Positions 36,727 through 45,821 of a DNA stretch of 64,000 bases are shown one piece after another; within the stretch, counting starts at the first letter, position 1; each line of letters starts with the position of its first letter. The translations under genes were made by a program, and so were the position numbers. The notes under the pieces were generated by a model. The model was not told where the DNA came from and made no database searches. It saw only the letters and a program-made list of their open reading frames with translations. Source of the stretch: Vibrio algicola. GTDB taxonomy: Bacteria; Pseudomonadota; Gammaproteobacteria; Enterobacterales; Vibrionaceae. Location: contig NZ_CP045700.1 in NCBI RefSeq assembly GCF_009601765.2, positions 496,001 to 560,000 of the forward strand. The letters run 5' to 3'.

Positions 36727-37078
36727 TTGATAGTCCTGTTTGGTTTAAGCAAAAAAAAGTCAGTTATCTACACCCCCGTCTTGCAATGAAGCGCAACGGC
36801 TCGCGTGGGTGTAGATAACTGACTCATTTAAATATGTGTTATTGAATACGCGAGCAATCAACCCGAACATAATAAAACAGCATTCAATTGGTTGTCAAAT
36901 TATATTAATGCATAATGAACATTGAGAAATAAATGGCTTTACGTTAATTATATAAAACCATTAAGAATTATAACGAAATGGAATATAGACAATAAAAAAT
37001 GTGACTATCTATCTTTTCGCAGCATAACTAATCAATAACACACAACAAAAAAATAATTGCTACTGACTTGATCATAAC
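36727..37078. other. 352-bp region between cargo lipoprotein and integrase
   Basis: Contains the 17-bp-stem hairpin at 36759-36823 and then an AT-rich stretch with no open frame of useful length. No excisionase/AlpA-like frame was found. Confidence 0.5.
36759..36823 (-). ncRNA. Long hairpin with T-run (strong terminator or small RNA)
   Basis: Perfect 17-bp inverted repeat GTCAGTTATCTACACCC / GGGTGTAGATAACTGAC around 31 nt that can pair again in part (CCGT / ACGG and TTGC / GCAA). On the minus strand the stem is followed by TTTTTTTTGC. It sits between integrase and lipoprotein, so it either terminates integrase transcription or gates the cargo genes. The stem is longer than typical terminators. 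Confidence 0.55.
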
Positions 37079-38305
37079 TTAACCCTTTAGCCTCCACCTG
37101 CTACCAGCACTTTCACTATTAACTCCACTCACCGCTTCAATATCGCCCTCATTTTCCACTAAATCACTCATATACTGATAAAGCGGCTTGCGCTGCTCTT
37201 GGTATTCAGATTTATTGTAGATGCGTGATATCTGCGTATTCACCGCGTGACCCAAGCAAATTTCAATATACATAGGATTAAAACCCGCATCATTTAATAT
37301 ACTGCTGAACGTATATCTTAACCGATGCGCAGTTGATTTTTCTTTTATGCTAGCGAAAACAACGCCGACAAATTGTCGATGGTTCGGTTTGTTTCTGTTA
37401 TTTCGAAGATGAAAAACGTAGTGATCATTTTCAGCACCCACTGGCTTGATTTTTTCAAGTAAACTTTTCGCATATTCTGTCAGAAAAACATCAATATTAG
37501 TGCTAGTTTTTGACTCAAATATACTAACTTTATTATTATCAAAACCTATATCTTTCCACTGTAAATTAAGTAAAGATTGCACTCTGCAACCCCACATCAA
37601 CAAAAGTAAAGTAGCGTATTTTTTTTCGATAGATTTCTTGCAAGAGTGAATATCTGAAATAAACTGAGGTAATCTATCAACTGTAACAAAGTCAAGATCG
37701 GGCTTAGGCGGCTCATTCTCTAAAGCTAACAATCCCGTGAAGTTTTGCTTCTCAATATCTCCAAACTCGGATTCGCAAAAAGCCATAGTATTTACTATGA
37801 CAGAGTAGAATATTTTCTTGCGACTATAACTCTCAATATTCGCTCTTGCATGATCTTTAATCATATTGCGCGACAATTTTTTGTACGGAATTGACTTAAG
37901 TTGCCCCGCGTATTTATAAAAAACAGATTTGTAGTTATTAAGTGTCGATCTTTTTGTTTTCGTAGACGCCCTCGCGAAATATTTCTCAAACGCCTCAACC
38001 AGCGTCAATCCGACTACTTTTTTTTCAAGTATCGGATCATGTCCATCCGCTAATTGTGCTTTTAATTTTTTTACAATATTACGCGCGTGAGTAATCGTCA
38101 CATCTTCATAATTTCCAATTTTGAATAGCTTTGTTTTTCCATTTATCGGTGATCGGAAACGGAAACACCAGCTTTTTTTTGATATGTCTGGCTTAAGCTT
38201 ATTAATTGGGTGAAGTCTGAAAGTTAAACCGTCTTTACTAACTTGAAGTAGCTTGTCGCCAGCTTGTAGTCCATCGAAATATTTTTTTGTGAAGGGGTGT
38301 TCCAT
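37079..38305 (-). CDS. Tyrosine recombinase / integrase (P4-type)
   Basis: 408 residues. An N-terminal arm-binding domain (FTKKYFDGLQAGDKLLQVSKDGLTFRLHP ... LFKIGNYEDVTITHARNIVKKLK), a core-binding SAM-like domain, and a catalytic domain with the R in WGCRVQSLLNLQW, the HxxR box in AHRLRYTFSS, the second His in CLGHAV and the nucleophile Tyr in SRIYNK. It would catalyse integration and excision at the att cores. It lies at one end of the element next to the right att core. No excisionase partner was seen. Confidence 0.92.
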   Translation of the reverse strand: MEHPFTKKYFDGLQAGDKLLQVSKDGLTFRLHPINKLKPDISKKSWCFRFRSPINGKTKLFKIGNYEDVTITHARNIVKKLKAQLADGHDPILEKKVVGLTLVEAFEKYFARASTKTKRSTLNNYKSVFYKYAGQLKSIPYKKLSRNMIKDHARANIESYSRKKIFYSVIVNTMAFCESEFGDIEKQNFTGLLALENEPPKPDLDFVTVDRLPQFISDIHSCKKSIEKKYATLLLLMWGCRVQSLLNLQWKDIGFDNNKVSIFESKTSTNIDVFLTEYAKSLLEKIKPVGAENDHYVFHLRNNRNKPNHRQFVGVVFASIKEKSTAHRLRYTFSSILNDAGFNPMYIEICLGHAVNTQISRIYNKSEYQEQRKPLYQYMSDLVENEGDIEAVSGVNSESAGSRWRLKG

Positions 38306-38331
38306 ATTAAGTCCTTTTGAGCCGCGATTTT

Positions 38332-38370
38332 AGTGTTACTGAGTATTTTTCAGTAACACTAAGAGTAACA
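38332..38370. promoter_or_regulatory. Inverted repeat and arm-type site upstream of the integrase
   Basis: Perfect 11-bp inverted repeat AGTGTTACTGA / TCAGTAACACT (38332-38342 and 38350-38360). Its right arm continues as GTAACACTAAGAGTAACA (38353-38370), a near-copy of 27831-27848. Probably an integrase arm site and/or an operator over the integrase promoter. Confidence 0.55.
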
Positions 38371-38449
38371 CTGCAAAATTAAAAACGTTTAAATTTAGGG
38401 TGGTTAAATAAAACCACCTCACTGCAAGCTATTGATTTATATCAATGTA

Positions 38450-39019
38450 TTATTTCACTGAAAAAGTACAACATTGATAATATAATACCCAGCGATTTAA
38501 AATTAAACTCACCACTAAAAACACCAATAAATTGAGCATCACTGGCATCAGCAATTCATAACCGATATCCATATTGCGACTGCCTATCACTGGCACTAAT
38601 GCTGTTGCGGCGGCCGATGGGTGCATACATTCAAAGATGTACATCAACATTAATACAATGCCAATGGTTGCGCTGGCTAATAAGACAAAATCGGACAACA
38701 CCATCGTCATGCCTAACGTTGCGTCAACGGTATGCCCCACTAAAAAACTCCAAGGTTTGGCTAATGGACTGCTTGGTAATGCAAAGATGATCACCGCTGA
38801 AGCGCCCATTGAGCCGAGTAATATCAACGACGCATTGGAGTCTTGTATCTGGGTGCTAATGGTGGTGACGATAAAAATAGTGGTAAATGCTGCCAAAGCG
38901 ACCTTAATACGCTCGATTAATGGAATGACTGAAATATTTTGACTATCGTTGTGAACCACGCCGAGTTGCGCCAGTATGCGTAACGACCATTTTTTACTGT
39001 GTTGAAGGATTAAATGCAT
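38450..39019 (-). pseudogene. 5' part of an HPP-family membrane protein gene, truncated by the satellite
   Basis: 189 codons: a soluble N-terminus, then four hydrophobic segments of the HPP family (LGSMGASAVIIFALPSSPLAKPWSF, then a conserved MHPSAAATALVPVIGS). The chromosomal part ends at LILNRWVL in the att core; the last dozen codons (YYQCCTFSVK) are supplied by the element, and the CBS-domain half is stranded at 27106-27780. The membrane half might still be translated, but the intact two-part protein is not made. Confidence 0.85.
38487..38508. other. Right attachment-site core (att)
   Basis: ACCCAGCGATTTAAAATTAAAC matches the left core at 20 of 22 positions. The reverse complement encodes LILNRWV. 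Confidence 0.85.
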
Positions 39020-39183
39020 AAATTTCAGTATTTACTCAAAATAGAATGGCCAGATAGTTAAAATAAACGCTTCCGCAACTGGCTAGAATGGGTACAAAAA
39101 GTGCAGTAATGATAAACAATTTACATTTGGTTACCTAATAACATCCGACTATATATCATACCATTCAATGCTTATTTTGAGCG

Positions 39184-40194
39184 CTATAACCAACCTGTAA
39201 TCGCCACTCCTGCCCCGATCCTTTGTTGGTTTTGGTTATAATCAATCAAGCTGCTGCCGTATCCTGATGAGTATTGCCCATAACCTCGAATTTTCCCCCA
39301 AATAGGAAACGAAAATCCGAATTCGGCATACCCTTTATGAGTGGAAAAATTCTCTCGACCAATAAAGGAAAATTCTAAATCATCCCACTTATAAGCACTG
39401 GTTAACTCAAAGTGCCCCATGTAATCATCAATATCAGGGTTATCATCACCGTCAGAATCATCGGGGGAATTTTTCTCATCTTCAGGAATGCGCCACCAAG
39501 GTTGAACTGCCACCACAAAATTGTCTTTGGCAAAATAAAATTGAGTATAAATTCGATTCCAACTGCGAGATAACTCTTGCCTTTGTCCATTCGATTCATG
39601 TTCCACCCCGAAACCTACCGCGGTATTTCCGCCAAAGGGGGTCCAAGCTGTAGGAGTAATATAGAATAATTCTGGTCGATAATTGGTTTCACGAAACGGA
39701 CGCGAAATATCCTCAGCGTACACTTGCCAAAAAGACTTTAACGTCATGCCGAAATACAATGCATCCCCATCAAACATTAAATCACCGTAGTTTAATGGCA
39801 CTTTAAAACTTATCTGAAACTCTGCTTCTGCATGGCTTAAACCATCAGACCAATCGGTATTGTCATACGCTTTCTCATTAATATTATCGGTATAAGTGAT
39901 AGGTAATAAATAATTGAGTCGATGCGCGGTCATCACAAAAGGTTCGAAGGCGACTTCACGTTCCGATTTCAAACGTTGAGTCGCGAGGTTTTCATCTGGT
40001 TGATTGATTGCAACCGTGGTTTGAGTCACCTCCTCCAATTGGCACTCACTGCGAATACTCGCCACCGTCGCATCGCCGCTTTTTTGTTTAATTTTATCCA
40101 GCAAACATAAATCGTAGGCGCTCGGCGCTTCCGCCCAAGCAAATGGTACACAGCCTAAAATCAAGATGGCCATTGATATTGTTTTGATCTTCAT
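39184..40194 (-). CDS. pldA: Outer-membrane phospholipase A1
   Basis: 336 residues from the ATG five bases after AAGGAG (two GTG codons lie between and could also start). Signal peptide KTISMAILILGCVPFAWA. The OMPLA active-site region EHESNGQ (His and Ser of the catalytic triad) is intact, followed by SRSWNR with the Asn. It ends in an amphipathic strand. It is calcium-dependent and hydrolyses outer-membrane phospholipids when the membrane is disturbed. An extra acidic segment (DDSDGDDNPDIDD) lies in a loop of the barrel. Confidence 0.92.
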   Translation of the reverse strand: MKIKTISMAILILGCVPFAWAEAPSAYDLCLLDKIKQKSGDATVASIRSECQLEEVTQTTVAINQPDENLATQRLKSEREVAFEPFVMTAHRLNYLLPITYTDNINEKAYDNTDWSDGLSHAEAEFQISFKVPLNYGDLMFDGDALYFGMTLKSFWQVYAEDISRPFRETNYRPELFYITPTAWTPFGGNTAVGFGVEHESNGQRQELSRSWNRIYTQFYFAKDNFVVAVQPWWRIPEDEKNSPDDSDGDDNPDIDDYMGHFELTSAYKWDDLEFSFIGRENFSTHKGYAEFGFSFPIWGKIRGYGQYSSGYGSSLIDYNQNQQRIGAGVAITGWL

Positions 40195-40419
40195 CACCAC
40201 TCCTTCACGCGACTTCTCACCCCTGTTTTAAATCCACTTTCACAGGCTTACATACACATTACTAGATCCCGTCACATATATTAATAATAAATTGATATAG
40301 TTGAAGAAATAGACCCTATGATTGCTTAAAATGTAAGCAGCTCAATTTGAGTATTTATTCAGCCCTATGTACTCAGCAAGATTTAGTCAACAACATTTAT
40401 TCAACAATATGGATGACGT

Positions 40420-41001
40420 ATGATGAAGCACTATCTGATCCTTTCACTCACGCTTATCAGTGTCAGTAGTTATGCTGATATTATGATCACACCGATGATC
40501 GGCTATACCATTGGTGGTGAAGTGAAAGATGCTCAAGATAATCGTTATGACATCCAAGGCGATTATAACTATTCGATAGCCATTGAGATCCCAGTAGAAA
40601 ATGGCAGGATTGGGCTCTTTTATACTCAGCAAGATAGCCAATTAGACGATCTCGATTTAGATTCTCCGGTCAAATATTTATACTTACAAAGCAGCTTAGA
40701 TCTGCCGATCAACGATAAGCTGTTAGGTTATGTTGGCATAGGTCTTGGCGGCTCGTATATTGACGTTGATTGGGCCAAGGGTAAGGTGGGGTTTTCAGCC
40801 ACAGGCTTTGCAGGGTTAGAATACAAACTCACCCCGCATATTGCGCTCAATGCTCAGTTTCGCTGGCTAGGTACCACGGTCGATAGCAGCAGTTCAACCG
40901 TGTGTTATAGCGCGCATGATGTGAATAAATGTTATATCCATTTTGAATCGGATTGGATGAATCAATTTCAATCCAATGTCGGCTTCACTTTCCGCTTTTA
41001 G
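40420..41001 (+). CDS. Small outer-membrane beta-barrel protein
   Basis: 193 residues with signal peptide (HYLILSLTLISVSSYA). Alternating amphipathic strands, GYVGIGLGGSYIDVD, and the C-terminal aromatic signature FTFRF for BAM recognition indicate an OmpW/OmpA-like eight-strand barrel. Divergent from pldA. Ligand unknown. Confidence 0.8.
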   Translation: MMKHYLILSLTLISVSSYADIMITPMIGYTIGGEVKDAQDNRYDIQGDYNYSIAIEIPVENGRIGLFYTQQDSQLDDLDLDSPVKYLYLQSSLDLPINDKLLGYVGIGLGGSYIDVDWAKGKVGFSATGFAGLEYKLTPHIALNAQFRWLGTTVDSSSSTVCYSAHDVNKCYIHFESDWMNQFQSNVGFTFRF

Positions 41002-41059
41002 GTTAAAAAACAGCAGCCATATTTCAGCTCACAATAAGACATGCAAAGCTTTTTAAGTG

Positions 41060-42364
41060 CTAATTTTTGTACGCTAAGTTTCCTTCAATGTAGGTGGCAT
41101 GCACGGTGCGGTCGTCCCCTAAACTCATCAATACAAAAAGCTTTTCTGATAAGGTTTTGGCTTGCTGCATTCTAAATTTCATCAAGGTAGTGGCGTTGGG
41201 TTCTAGCACCACAAAATCGGCTTCTTTACCCACTTCTAAACTGCCAATTTTATCGTCTAAGTATAACGCTTTGGCTCCGCCTAATGTGGCTTGATATAAG
41301 GATTTTACCGGATGCAGTTTTTGTTGTTGCAACTGCATGATTTTATAAGCTTCACTCATGGTTTGCATCAATGAGAAACTGGTGCCCGCGCCAACATCGG
41401 TACCCATTCCGACTCGTACGCCATAGCCTTCAAGACGAGTGAGATCAAACAATCCAGAGCCTAAAAACAGATTAGAAGTGGGACAAAAGGCAATCGCCGA
41501 TCCGGTTTCTGATAGTCGCTGACATTCACAATCGGATAGATGTACACCATGAGCAAAGACCGAACGTTGATGCAATAAACCATAATGATCATACACATCA
41601 AGATAACCCTCACGTTCAGGAAAGAGCGATTTTACCCATTCAATTTCTTGTTTGTTTTCCGACAAATGGGTATGCATATACACACTTGGGTATTGTTGTA
41701 GTAATTTACCGACCATTGCCAGTTGCTCAGGACTGCTGGTTGGGGCAAAACGTGGTGTCACGGCATACGACAAACGCCCATTGTTATGCCACTTTTCAAT
41801 CAGCTCTTTTGAATCGTTAAAGCCACATTCGGGCGTGTCGGTTAAATAATCTGGCGCATTGCGATCCATTAATACTTTGCCGCAGATCATGCGTAAATTA
41901 CGGCGTTTGGCCTCTTGGAAAAACACATCGACCGATTGTTTATGGACCGTGCCGAACACTAATGCGGTAGTGGTGCCGTTACTGGCAAGCTCATCAAGAA
42001 ATATCTTGGCGACTTTGTCGGCATATTCTGGATCTTTAAACCGTTCTTCTTCTGGAAAGGTGTAATTTTCCAGCCAGTCGAGCAGTTGCTCCCCATAAGA
42101 GGCGATCATGCCCGTTTGGGGGTAATGAATATGCGTATCCACAAAGCCTGCGGTGATAATTTTATCTCGATAGTTGATCATTTTCATATCGCTATTATGT
42201 TTAGCAATGGTTTCGATATGATCACCAACATCAATAATTTTACCATTTTCGACCACCAATAAGCCGTCTTCAAAGTAACGGTAAGCTTGCTCGATACCGA
42301 CTTCATTGGGATCGGCGAGAATTTGAATAATGGCACTACGATACGCGGTTTTATGTTGCGGCAT
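41060..42364 (-). CDS. guaD: Guanine deaminase
   Basis: 434 residues, amidohydrolase superfamily. Converts guanine to xanthine, the substrate of the xanthine dehydrogenase encoded next door. The metal-binding DTHIHYPQTG, the FEE-region (WLENYTFPEEERF), HLSEN (TLSE-like His), HGVHLSDCE and GTDVGAGTSFS metal ligands are all present. Last gene of the purine cluster, 118 bp after xdhC. Confidence 0.93.
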   Translation of the reverse strand: MPQHKTAYRSAIIQILADPNEVGIEQAYRYFEDGLLVVENGKIIDVGDHIETIAKHNSDMKMINYRDKIITAGFVDTHIHYPQTGMIASYGEQLLDWLENYTFPEEERFKDPEYADKVAKIFLDELASNGTTTALVFGTVHKQSVDVFFQEAKRRNLRMICGKVLMDRNAPDYLTDTPECGFNDSKELIEKWHNNGRLSYAVTPRFAPTSSPEQLAMVGKLLQQYPSVYMHTHLSENKQEIEWVKSLFPEREGYLDVYDHYGLLHQRSVFAHGVHLSDCECQRLSETGSAIAFCPTSNLFLGSGLFDLTRLEGYGVRVGMGTDVGAGTSFSLMQTMSEAYKIMQLQQQKLHPVKSLYQATLGGAKALYLDDKIGSLEVGKEADFVVLEPNATTLMKFRMQQAKTLSEKLFVLMSLGDDRTVHATYIEGNLAYKN

Positions 42365-42396
42365 ACGATTTCCTTATTGATATACCTTTAATACTG

Positions 42397-42441
42397 AACT
42401 CTGTGCTACGAAATTCTGTGATACTAAACTTTGTGCTAATT
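42397..42441. repeat. Three tandem imperfect 15-bp units
   Basis: AACTCTGTGCTACGA, AATTCTGTGATACTA and AACTTTGTGCTAATT stand head-to-tail in the guaD-xdhC spacer. Probably a degenerate tandem repeat; function unknown. Confidence 0.5.
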
Positions 42442-42482
42442 CGATAATTTTTGGTTAGTGTTTTTTTATGGTTGATAACGAT

Positions 42483-43334
42483 TTATCCGACTAATCCATG
42501 TTGTTTTATTGGCCTTTTTTGTTCGAGTGTTTGGCCTTGATAATGGGCTATTAACTCACCCGCCACCGACACTGCAATTTCAGCAGGGTGCTTGCCTTTC
42601 ACTGCGCCAATGCCAATTGGGCAGATCATATTATCAATAATATCAGCAGAAAAACCTCGGTGAGATAGGCGTAAATCAAATTTCTTGCGTTTGGTCAGTG
42701 AGCCAATCATGCCAAAGTAACTCGCATTATCTTGAGTTAAGATCGCACGCGCTAAATCAAAATCGAGCTGATGATTATGCGTCATCACCAAATAATAACT
42801 ATTGGCTGGCATATGTTTGATTTCGCCGACCGGATCATCACTGACTAACTTATGCACATTCGGTGCCAATTGAGTAGGAAACTCCGCTTCACGTTCATCT
42901 ATCCAAGTAATTTTAAATGGTAGCGTTTGTACGATATTCACCAGAGCTTTTGCAACATGACCTGCGCCAAATAATACTAAATGATGTTGATTAAAGCCGA
43001 TGGGTTCAAAGCTTAGAGTTGCCATGCCACCGCAACATTGGCCTAATCTTGCGCCTAAATTAAAGCGCTCGATATGCGTTTTGTTTTCACCTTTTATTAA
43101 GATCTCGCGCGCCATTTGGGTGGCCAAATGCTCTAAATGACCACCGCCTATGGTGGCAAATAATTCATCACGGGTGACGATCATTTTGGTTCCTGCATCA
43201 CGAGGGACCGAACCTTTATCTTCAAGTACGGTGACCAGCACACACTCTTCACCTTGTTGTTCAAGATACGCAAGATGCTGGATCCACGAGATTTGGTTGA
43301 TCGGGTTTTGATGCTTGCTTTGATCCGTATTCAT
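42483..43334 (-). CDS. xdhC: Xanthine dehydrogenase accessory protein XdhC
   Basis: 283 residues from the ATG after AAGGATG (the long frame starts ten codons earlier without a better RBS). Binds molybdenum cofactor and inserts it, sulfurated, into XdhB. N-terminal EDKGSVPRDAGTKMIV and a C-terminal Rossmann domain with LFGAGHVAKALV are family hallmarks, as is CPIGIGAVKGKHPAEIAVSVAGEL. Downstream of xdhB. Confidence 0.93.
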   Translation of the reverse strand: MNTDQSKHQNPINQISWIQHLAYLEQQGEECVLVTVLEDKGSVPRDAGTKMIVTRDELFATIGGGHLEHLATQMAREILIKGENKTHIERFNLGARLGQCCGGMATLSFEPIGFNQHHLVLFGAGHVAKALVNIVQTLPFKITWIDEREAEFPTQLAPNVHKLVSDDPVGEIKHMPANSYYLVMTHNHQLDFDLARAILTQDNASYFGMIGSLTKRKKFDLRLSHRGFSADIIDNMICPIGIGAVKGKHPAEIAVSVAGELIAHYQGQTLEQKRPIKQHGLVG

Positions 43335-43385
43335 AATACATCCTTCATTATGTGGTGAAATCAACGATGAAACATGATCTCACTT

Positions 43386-45821
43386 TTATTCTTTTTCGCT
43401 GGCCACTTTTCGACGCTTGTGACTCGATTCATCGCTGCGTGGCTTTGCTTGAGGATTTCTTGCGCGCTCCATTGCCCACAACATACGCTCTGGTGTGGCT
43501 GGGGTATCCAACTGAACTGTGACGTTGTCACCTGAGTTGGCATTTTCTAGTGCGACTGCATGTACCGCATCTTTTAGCGCGCTCCACACCGACATGCCGA
43601 GCATAAATGGTGGTTCGCCCACCGCTTTTGAGTTAAATACCGTGTCTTCTGGATTGGTGCGGTTTTGTACAATCTCGGTTCTAAAATCAATGGGCATATC
43701 GGCAATGGCCGGAATTTTATAGCCCGCAGGACCATTGGTCATTAAACGGCCTTTTTCATTCCACACCAGCTCTTCGGTGGTCAGCCAACCGACGCCTTGG
43801 ATAAAGCCACCTTCGATCTGGCCAATATCAATCGCAGGGTTAAGTGATGCGCCGACATCGTGCAAAATATCCGCGCGCAAAATTTTGTATTCCCCCGTCA
43901 GCGTATCGACAATCACTTCCGAGCAAGATGCACCATAAGCGAAATAATAGAATGGACGCCCACAGGCTTTTTCATGATCATAATAAATTTTAGGCGTGCG
44001 ATAGAAACCTGTGCTCGATAACGACACCTGATTAAAATACGCTTGCTGAATAAAGTCGGAAAATGAGAACAACTGATCTCGTACTTCCACCACGCCATTA
44101 TTAAACACCACTTCTTCTGGGGTGACTTTGTAGTGGCTGGCTGCAAACTCAACTAAACGTGCTTTAATCGTTAGAGCCGCATTTTGCGCCGCCTTACCAT
44201 TAAGATCGGTACCAGAAGATGCCGCCGTTGGGGACGTGTTAGGGACTTTATCGGTATTGGTGGCCGTGATCTGAATTTGATCGACATCGACACTGAACTC
44301 TTGCGCCACAATTTGGGCGACTTTAATGTTCAGTCCTTGTCCCATCTCAGTGCCACCATGGTTTAAATGAATACTGCCATCGGTATAGATATGTAATAAC
44401 GCCCCCGCTTGATTTAAAAACGTGGCGGTGAACGAGATACCAAACTTGACGGGTGTCAGTGCGATCCCTTTCTTTAAAATTGGGCTATTGCCATTATATT
44501 GCGCGATCTCTTGGCGACGTTTTTTGTATTCGCTGGTTTTTTCTAATTGGTCGGTAATATCAAATAAACAGTTATCTTCAACCGTTTGATAATAATGAGT
44601 GACGTTACGGTCTGCTAGGCCATAATAATTATGCTTACGAACGTCAAGCGGATCCTTACCCAAATAATGAGCAATTTCATCCATGATATGTTCAATCGTC
44701 ATCATGCCTTGTGGGCCACCAAAGCCACGATAGGCGGTATTCGAAGCGGTATGGGTTTTACAACGGTAACCGACCACTTTAGCGTCACCGAGATAATAAG
44801 CATTATCTGAGTGGAACATTGCTCGGTCGACAATAGAATGAGACAAATCAATTGAATAACCACAATTTCCCGCTACCGATAAATCGATGCCCGTAATACG
44901 CCCTTGGTCGTCAAAGCCCACTTTATATTGGTTGTAGAATGGATGACGTTTGCCTGTCATCACCATGTCATCGTTGCGCCACAGCCGCATTTTGGTAGGC
45001 TTACCTGTTAAGCGAGCAATCACGGCAGCAAGACAGGCTGGAGCATTGGCTTGGGTTTCTTTACCGCCAAAACCGCCCCCCATACGTCGCATATCGATCA
45101 CCACTTTATGCATTGGCACACCCAAAACGCCCGCAACTACTTTTTGTACCTCGGTTGGATTTTGGCTTGAAGTGTAAACAATCACTCCACCATCTTCACT
45201 TGGTACCACGCTACTGGCTTGGGTTTCTAAATAAAAGTGCTCTTGACCACCAACGTTAATATGCCCTTCCAATACATTCTTAGAAGATGCTAACGCCGCT
45301 TGATAATCCCCGCGCTGTTGCACATGGGTATCATTCACGAAGAACTCTTTTTCCAACGCTTCTTTTACATCTAAAATCGCGGGTAAAGCTTCCAGTTCGA
45401 TCTTGGCCGCTAATGCTGCGGTGCGCGCGGTTTCCATATCTTTGGCCGCCACTGCAATAATAGGTTGGCCGTAATATTCTACAATGTCATCGGCAAGCAA
45501 AGGATCGCCAGGAAATACCGCGCCTATATCAAGTTGCCCAGGAATATCTTTACTGGTGATCACAATATCGACGCCATCAATCTCATAACAAGGGCTGGTG
45601 TCAATACTCACAATCTTGGCATGCGCTTCGGTGCTTAAACGACAATACACATGCAGCTGATTAGGAAACTCTAACCGATCATCGACATAGACCGCTTCAC
45701 CTGTGACTTGTTTTGTGGCGCTATCGTGCTTAACCGATTTTCCCACACCGGTGGTCAGATCTTGTTTATATTGAGTCAGAAGTTCATCGTAACTTAATGT
45801 GATTTTATTGTGATTAGACAT
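43386..45821 (-). CDS. xdhB: Xanthine dehydrogenase molybdopterin subunit
   Basis: 811 residues from ATG 45821 (GAGG upstream), whose first codons overlap the original stop of xdhA. Oxidises hypoxanthine/xanthine to uric acid. Molybdopterin-contact motifs visible: AYRGFGGPQGM, GGGFGGKE, HGGTEMGQGLNIKV, and GEPPFMLGMSVWSALKDA, which carries the catalytic Glu (KAVGEPP). The C-terminal 30 residues are basic. The subunit itself looks intact, but its electron-transfer partner XdhA is broken. Confidence 0.93.
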   Translation of the reverse strand: MSNHNKITLSYDELLTQYKQDLTTGVGKSVKHDSATKQVTGEAVYVDDRLEFPNQLHVYCRLSTEAHAKIVSIDTSPCYEIDGVDIVITSKDIPGQLDIGAVFPGDPLLADDIVEYYGQPIIAVAAKDMETARTAALAAKIELEALPAILDVKEALEKEFFVNDTHVQQRGDYQAALASSKNVLEGHINVGGQEHFYLETQASSVVPSEDGGVIVYTSSQNPTEVQKVVAGVLGVPMHKVVIDMRRMGGGFGGKETQANAPACLAAVIARLTGKPTKMRLWRNDDMVMTGKRHPFYNQYKVGFDDQGRITGIDLSVAGNCGYSIDLSHSIVDRAMFHSDNAYYLGDAKVVGYRCKTHTASNTAYRGFGGPQGMMTIEHIMDEIAHYLGKDPLDVRKHNYYGLADRNVTHYYQTVEDNCLFDITDQLEKTSEYKKRRQEIAQYNGNSPILKKGIALTPVKFGISFTATFLNQAGALLHIYTDGSIHLNHGGTEMGQGLNIKVAQIVAQEFSVDVDQIQITATNTDKVPNTSPTAASSGTDLNGKAAQNAALTIKARLVEFAASHYKVTPEEVVFNNGVVEVRDQLFSFSDFIQQAYFNQVSLSSTGFYRTPKIYYDHEKACGRPFYYFAYGASCSEVIVDTLTGEYKILRADILHDVGASLNPAIDIGQIEGGFIQGVGWLTTEELVWNEKGRLMTNGPAGYKIPAIADMPIDFRTEIVQNRTNPEDTVFNSKAVGEPPFMLGMSVWSALKDAVHAVALENANSGDNVTVQLDTPATPERMLWAMERARNPQAKPRSDESSHKRRKVASEKE

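Larger units (their letters stand above)
27759..38508. mobile_element. 10.7-kb integrated phage-satellite-like element
   Basis: Bounded by 22-bp direct repeats inside a split HPP/CBS gene. All its genes run leftward: integrase, a lipoprotein and a secreted protein, replication helicase, an iteron region, four small genes including HNH, TerS (P27), one unknown, HK97-type protease, two small unknowns and the major capsid protein. Size, integrase and replication module suit a phage-inducible island. The head module suits a capsid-forming satellite. No portal, large terminase or tail gene and no lysis gene is seen, so it is not a complete prophage. Class assignment is inference. Confidence 0.82.

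Noticed and set aside
27970-38305. Complete prophage
   Set aside because: No portal, large terminase, tail, lysis or repressor gene can be read in the 10.7 kb; gene spacing leaves no room for them.
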